Source: an uncultured Streptococcus sp.
Lineage (GTDB): Bacteria > Bacillota > Bacilli > Lactobacillales > Streptococcaceae
Length of the DNA: 5,444 nt
Direction: 5' to 3'
Assembly: GCA_934229725.1 (NCBI GenBank)
Contig: CAKQDX010000028.1
Location: 1-5,444 of the forward strand
Positions 1-3,242 of the stretch are shown here, one piece after another; position 1 is the first letter of the stretch; each line of letters begins with the position of its first letter. The notes beneath the pieces are model-generated. The model was not told where the DNA came from and searched no databases. It saw only the letters and a program-made list of their open reading frames with translations. The position numbers and the translations under genes are program-made.

Positions 1-2546
1 GACGCACTTTCTGACGCTGAAAGCGAATTTGACAAAGACTGAGACTCAGACACTGATGCACTCTCTGACGCTGAAAGCGAGTTAGATTCTGACTGTGATT
101 CAGACACTGAAGCACTCTCTGACGCTGAAAGGGAATTTGACTCAGATTGTGACTCAGACACTGACGCACTCTCTGACGCTGAAAGTGAATTTGACAAAGA
201 CTGTGATTCAGACACTGATGCACTCTCTGACGCTGAAAGGGAATTTGATTCGGACTGTGATTCAGATACCGACTCACTTTCTGACGCTGAAAGTGAATTT
301 GACAAAGACTGTGATTCAGACACTGATGCACTCTCTGACGCTGAAAGCGAGTTAGATTCTGACTGTGATTCAGACACTGATGCACTCTCTGACGCTGAAA
401 GTGAATTTGATTCAGACTGAGATTCAGACACTGACGCACTCTCTGACGCTGAAAGCGAGTTAGATTCTGACTGTGATTCAGACACTGATGCACTCTCTGA
501 CGCTGAAAGCGAGTTTGACTCGGATTGTGACTCAGACACTGAAGCACTCTCTGACGCTGAAAGAGAGTTGGATTCGGATTGGGACTCACTTACTGAAGCA
601 CTCTCTGACGCTGAAAGCGAGTTGGATAGAGACTGAGACTCAGACACTGAAGCACTTTCTGACGCTGAGAGGGAGTTGGATTCGGATTGAGATACGCTCA
701 CTGAGGCACTTTCTGATGCTGAAAGGGAGTTGGATTCGGATTGGGACTCACTTACTGACGCACTCTCTGACGCTGAAAGGGAATTGGATAGAGACTGAGA
801 CTCAGACACTGAAGCACTTTCTGACGCTGAAAGAGAATTGGATTCTGATTGCGATTCACTTACTGAAGCACTCTCTGATGCTGAGGTTGAGTTGGACTCG
901 GATTGAGATTCAGACACTGAAGCACTCTCTGACGCGCTCTCCAAAAGGCTTGTTGAATAGCTCTCAGAAGTAGACATTGAAGCTTCTTCAGATACCGATA
1001 CAGATTCTACCTTACTTGTTGATATAGATGCTGATACACTTGTTGTATCAGATTGAGATTGAGATAGAGACGGAGTTTCAGATTCTGACTCGATAACCTG
1101 ACTACCATTAAAGAAGTTAACCTTATTATTATCTGTCTTACCTGCAAAAGGTGAGAAGGTAAAGGATGTGTCATTACCAGTGATTTTAGCACTCCAAGTT
1201 GATGTCAGACCATAGCTTTGCTTAGCCTGGTAACCATTCATTTGGATACCATTTGACCAAGTAAAACCGTTTCCTTGGGTTGTTACTGGTGTTGGATTAG
1301 GCGAAGGTATTGATCTTTGAGTGCCGTCTGGATTGGAAATATAAGACGTTACAGTTGTTGGAGCACTAAGTCCTTTACCTAAAGTAAACATCGTTTGATT
1401 AGATGTTCCTGAACTATAGATAGAATATCCAGGACTCATCTTCGAAATATTTCCAAGGGTTGATGTTGCAGGATTAACATATGTAACAGTGTAGACAAAA
1501 TTCAAATTTGTCCCGTCATTTGTCACTGTCAATTTATAATAAATTGGAACATTATTATTTGAATCAGTACCAGTTCCTGTATAAACCTTAGATTCACCAG
1601 TCGCAAGGTTAAGATAAGAAGTGATAGCTGGACTACCGCTTACGGTAGAATTTCCATTAAAACCTGCATTGGTAATCTTGGTCATCAACCCCTCAACGGC
1701 ATTGCCAAGACGTTCACGTTGTTCTGCATAAGCAGCGTTTGTTGCTGATGCCGCAAGCAATGTTGTTGATTTAGTTACTTCTTCTTGAACTGTTGTGATA
1801 GCTGTTTGAATTTCAGCTTTTGCAGCTGTGTCTGTCAATTTTGCTTGGTAATCTTTAGCAATATTAACGAGCAATTCTGCTTCTGAAACGTTTTGATCCA
1901 AGATAGTTTTTTCATCTTCTTGAGTCGCTGTTTCTGATGCAGTCGCTACTGTTGAACTAGCTGATTCTGAATGTGAAGCCGAACCACTTGCGCTTTCAGT
2001 ATGTGACTGACTAGCGGAGGTTGACTGCTCTTTGCTAAGTGATACAGATTCAGAGATAGCTTGTGACACTTCTGTTGATACAGATTGTGACAATGATACT
2101 GAAGCATCAGTACTTGCTTGAGTGTCAGCTGAAGAGCTTGTAGACTCTTGGCTAGTTGATGGTGCCACTGAAGCTTCTGATGTAGGAGCTGCACTCAAGA
2201 CAACAGACTCAGAATTAGCTGTTACATCATGATTCCCAGTCAATTGACTCTCTAAAGCTGGCCTTGCCGTTTCTTCGGCTTGAGCAGTGTAAGTGGCTAC
2301 TGCACCACCTGCCACCGCACCTGCTGCTGCAATCCCTTTAAGTAGAGATTGACCTGAGAGAAGAGGTGTTTTCTCCTCAACACTTTGCGCTGAAACTGAC
2401 GGTGCATCTGTTCCACCTTTAACAACCTTAAAAAGTCCAAAGTTTGATGTCGCCGCACGAAGCCATTGCTTACCTGATTTAATTAATTTAAAACGAGTCA
2501 CACGATCTGTTTCGCGATATTCCCCTTCGTTTCTTCTAAAAAACAT
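1..2546 (-). CDS. Serine-rich repeat glycoprotein adhesin, N-terminal part (runs off left edge)
   Basis: This reading frame is open for 848 codons from ATG at 2546 to the left edge, with no stop and no frameshift. It opens MFFRRNEGEYRETDRVTRFK, nearly the same as the Fap1/GspB start, and a GGAG sits 5 bases upstream, so the start is secure. Residues 1-90 are a long signal peptide. Residues 130-208 are a short serine-rich region (SRR1). Residues 209-485 are non-repetitive. From about 486 onward comes SRR2, with 17 units of 18 residues in which Ser is at every second position. This is the standard SRR-glycoprotein layout. In that family the protein is O-glycosylated in the cytoplasm, exported by SecA2/SecY2 and wall-anchored through a C-terminal LPxTG, and the region between SRR1 and SRR2 binds the host ligand. 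I see no Cys. The end of SRR2 and the anchor must lie left of the window. It resembles the Srp adhesins of S. salivarius, but I cannot assign which one. Confidence 0.95.
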   Translation of the reverse strand, partial: MFFRRNEGEYRETDRVTRFKLIKSGKQWLRAATSNFGLFKVVKGGTDAPSVSAQSVEEKTPLLSGQSLLKGIAAAGAVAGGAVATYTAQAEETARPALESQLTGNHDVTANSESVVLSAAPTSEASVAPSTSQESTSSSADTQASTDASVSLSQSVSTEVSQAISESVSLSKEQSTSASQSHTESASGSASHSESASSTVATASETATQEDEKTILDQNVSEAELLVNIAKDYQAKLTDTAAKAEIQTAITTVQEEVTKSTTLLAASATNAAYAEQRERLGNAVEGLMTKITNAGFNGNSTVSGSPAITSYLNLATGESKVYTGTGTDSNNNVPIYYKLTVTNDGTNLNFVYTVTYVNPATSTLGNISKMSPGYSIYSSGTSNQTMFTLGKGLSAPTTVTSYISNPDGTQRSIPSPNPTPVTTQGNGFTWSNGIQMNGYQAKQSYGLTSTWSAKITGNDTSFTFSPFAGKTDNNKVNFFNGSQVIESESETPSLSQSQSDTTSVSASISTSKVESVSVSEEASMSTSESYSTSLLESASESASVSESQSESNSTSASESASVSESQSESNSLSASESASVSESQSLSNSLSASESASVSESQSESNSLSASESASVSVSQSESNSLSASESASVSESQSLSNSLSASESASVSESQSESNSLSASESASVSESQSESNSLSASESASVSESQSESNSLSASESASVSESQSESNSLSASESASVSESQSESNSLSASESASVSESQSLSNSLSASESESVSESQSESNSLSASESASVSESQSLSNSLSASESASVSESQSESNSLSASESASVSESQSESNSLSASESASVSESQSLSNSLSASESA
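4..921 (-). repeat. SRR2: 17 tandem 54-bp units (18 residues each)
   Basis: Units start at 4, 58, 112 and so on every 54 bases to 868, and a diverged, broken copy follows at 922. The encoded unit is close to SASESASVSESQSESNSL, with Ser at alternate positions; a variant has SLSNS in place of SESNS (units at 4, 166, 274, 598 and 760). The copies at 58, 328 and 436 are identical over 53 bases. Because the period is a multiple of three, copy changes stay in frame, and the other frames also stay open over long distances, giving spurious antisense reading frames. The Ser residues are the expected sites of O-linked glycosylation. Confidence 0.95.
1092..1922 (-). other. Non-repetitive putative ligand-binding region of the left adhesin
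   Basis: Residues 209-485 lie between the two serine-rich regions, where SRR adhesins carry their ligand-binding domain. The first part (about 209-293) is rich in Glu, Gln, Lys, Ala and Leu and looks helical (for example EAELLVNIAKDYQAKLTDTA). The second part (about 297-485) is rich in Thr, Ser, Asn, Gly and aromatic residues with alternating hydrophobic stretches (IYYKLTVTNDG, LNFVYTVTYVNP), which suggests a beta-sandwich. The helical-then-beta order recalls NR-alpha and NR-beta of Fap1, but I do not recognise the sequence as a known Siglec-like, keratin-binding or fibrinogen-binding domain. The ligand is unknown. Confidence 0.6.
1923..2159 (-). other. Short serine-rich region SRR1 of the left adhesin
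   Basis: Residues 130-208 are rich in Ser, Thr, Ala and Glu, with many alternating Ser-X pairs (for example SVSLSQSVSTEVSQ) but no fixed period. This is the position of SRR1 in Fap1, GspB and PsrP, which spaces the binding region from the mature N-terminus and is glycosylated. The stretch 91-129 between signal peptide and SRR1 corresponds in position to the accessory Sec transport segment described for GspB; this last point is inference from position only. Confidence 0.8.
2277..2546 (-). other. Accessory-Sec (KxYKxGKxW-type) signal peptide
   Basis: These are residues 1-90 of the left adhesin. A long basic N-region carries FKLIKSGKQW (residues 19-28), which matches the KxYKxGKxW pattern except that Tyr is replaced by Ile. 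A Gly/Ala-rich hydrophobic core follows at about residues 69-86 (LKGIAAAGAVAGGAVATY), then AQA at 88-90 before Glu-Glu, a plausible signal peptidase I site. In GspB and Fap1 such a glycine-rich core and extended N-region direct the glycosylated preprotein to SecA2/SecY2 instead of the general Sec route. The role here is inferred from that similarity. Confidence 0.9.
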
Positions 2547-2551
2547 ATCTG

Positions 2552-2555
2552 CTCC
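2552..2555 (-). promoter_or_regulatory. Ribosome binding site of the left adhesin
   Basis: On the minus strand the sequence is AATGGAGCAGATATG, which puts GGAG 5 bases before the ATG at 2546. An overlapping upstream ATG at 2557 is in another frame and is not the start. Confidence 0.75.
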
Positions 2556-2588
2556 ATTCTAGATGTTTGTATAAAAACACGTAGCTAA

Positions 2589-2618
2589 ATTTTATCACAA
2601 AATTGTTCCAAGTTCTAA
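2589..2618 (-). promoter_or_regulatory. Candidate promoter of the left adhesin
   Basis: On the minus strand, TGATAAAAT (TAAAAT at 2594-2589, one mismatch to TATAAT, with an extended -10 TG one base upstream) lies 18 bases after a weak -35 TTAGAA (2618-2613). Transcription would begin near 2582, leaving a leader of about 36 bases containing the GGAG. The weak -35 is tolerable with an extended -10. The surrounding DNA is very A/T rich, so chance matches are possible. Confidence 0.45.
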
Positions 2619-2703
2619 TTTTTTGTCATATATTTCTTAAATAAAATTGCAAACGCTTCATCCAATTAATACCTTAAAGACATTGATTTCACACTATTTT
2701 CAG

Positions 2704-2760
2704 TCATTCTCTAGTTTATAAAATGAAATTTAAAGATTTCTTGAAATTCTAGAGAGATGA
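2704..2760. repeat. Long inverted repeat upstream of the left adhesin promoter
   Basis: The arms TCATTCTCTAG (2704-2714) and CTAGAGAGATGA (2749-2760) pair over 11 positions with one bulged base. They enclose a 34-base loop that holds the direct repeat TGAAATT (2724-2730 and 2742-2748) and the small dyad ATTTC-TT-GAAAT (2736-2747). There is no T-run after it, so it does not look like a terminator. It ends about 86 bases upstream of the proposed -35, so it could be a regulator site or a remnant of a lost element. The function is unknown. Confidence 0.45.
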
Positions 2761-2852
2761 TTTCCTTCTTTAACAGTATTACCTTTCAAGATAAGCTTGA
2801 TTACTCTATATAGCAGACAAATTCTAATCCTTTAGGTTAATCTCATAATCAC

Positions 2853-2887
2853 AAAAAGACACACTCCAATTTGGAATGTGTCTTTTT
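2853..2887 (-). terminator. Rho-independent terminator of the MucBP adhesin gene
   Basis: Bases 2853-2868 pair with 2872-2887 around a 3-base loop, giving a 16-position stem (AAAAAGACACA opposite TGTGTCTTTTT, then TCCA opposite TGGA). The single mismatch on the plus strand (C2864 with A2876) becomes a G-U wobble in the minus-strand transcript, where the stem is fully paired. A T5 run forms its 3' side in that direction. It lies about 100 bases after the stop codon. The T6 run on the plus strand means it could also act in the other direction, but no plus-strand gene is seen. Confidence 0.85.
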
Positions 2888-2920
2888 TAGAACGAAGCTA
2901 ATCGGCTTATTCTTTCTTAA

Positions 2921-2953
2921 GAGTAGTTAGTGTTTTATTAGGACTAATCACTC
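2921..2953 (-). other. Hairpin in the 3' untranslated region of the MucBP adhesin
   Basis: GAGTAGTTAGT (2921-2931) and ACTAATCACTC (2943-2953) pair at 9 of 11 positions plus one G-U wobble, with an 11-base loop. It lies between the stop codon and the terminator and has no T-run of its own. It may protect the transcript end, or it may be chance in A/T-rich DNA. Confidence 0.35.
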
Positions 2954-2984
2954 AAAAGTTTTAGGGAGGTAAGTCGAGGAAATA

Positions 2985-3242
2985 TTATTCCTCAGTTTTT
3001 TTGCGTTTTGCCGCAAGAGCCAAGCCAGATGCAGTTGCAAGCAATCCAAGAGCTGCTGTAGCAGCTACGTTAGACTCATCACCAGTATTTGGCAATTGTG
3101 TCATTTCTGAAGCTGGTTTAGCTGGAGTTACAGGAGTTGCTTTAGCTGGAGCTTTAGGAGCTGGATCAACTGGTTTAGCTGGAGTTGGTTGTTCAGGTTT
3201 ACCAGGAGTTGGTGTCACTGGTTTTTCTGGAGTTGTATCGAC
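2985..3242 (-). other. Wall-spanning linker and LPNTG sorting signal
   Basis: After the last MucBP domain comes a linker rich in Pro, Lys, Thr and Ala (3242-3102, with motifs such as TPGKPEQPTPAKPVDP), typical of the peptidoglycan-spanning part of streptococcal surface proteins. LPNTG is encoded at 3095-3081. A hydrophobic stretch follows (AATAALGLLATASGLALAA), then KRKKTEE and the TAA. Sortase A would cleave between Thr and Gly and join the Thr to the cell wall. Confidence 0.95.

Larger units (their letters stand above)
2547..2984. other. Intergenic region between the two adhesin genes
   Basis: This 438-base A/T-rich stretch contains no convincing gene on either strand. In minus-strand order it holds a 3' untranslated hairpin (2953-2921), the terminator (2887-2853), an inverted repeat (2760-2704), a degenerate catabolite-site-like sequence (2660-2648), the candidate promoter and the ribosome binding site. 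The only plus-strand reading frames starting with ATG that I noticed are very short (9 codons at 2723, 18 codons at 2757) and lack a properly spaced ribosome binding site. The terminator plus a separate promoter suggests that the two adhesins are transcribed independently. Confidence 0.75.

Noticed and set aside
4..921. CRISPR-like appearance of the regular repeats
   Set aside because: The repeats are directly joined with no unique spacers, and they encode alternating Ser in frame with a signal-peptide-bearing protein.
95..973. Two plus-strand reading frames (95-355 and 473-973) encoding repeats of HSLTLK type
   Set aside because: They are antisense shadows of the 54-bp serine repeat array, kept open because the period is a multiple of three. 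They have no ribosome binding site and no plausible product.
1007..2194. Short minus-strand frames at 1007-1192 and 1946-2194
   Set aside because: They are in another frame inside the left adhesin, whose own frame is open without interruption.
2757..2813. Plus-strand 18-codon frame starting ATGATTTCC after AGAGAG
   Set aside because: The purine run touches the ATG with no spacing, the product is not recognisable, and the ATG forms part of the inverted-repeat arm.
2961..2990. Plus-strand AGGGAGG, a good Shine-Dalgarno match, before the adhesin stop codon
   Set aside because: No ATG, GTG or TTG follows at proper spacing with a credible frame; it is the 3' untranslated region of a minus-strand gene.
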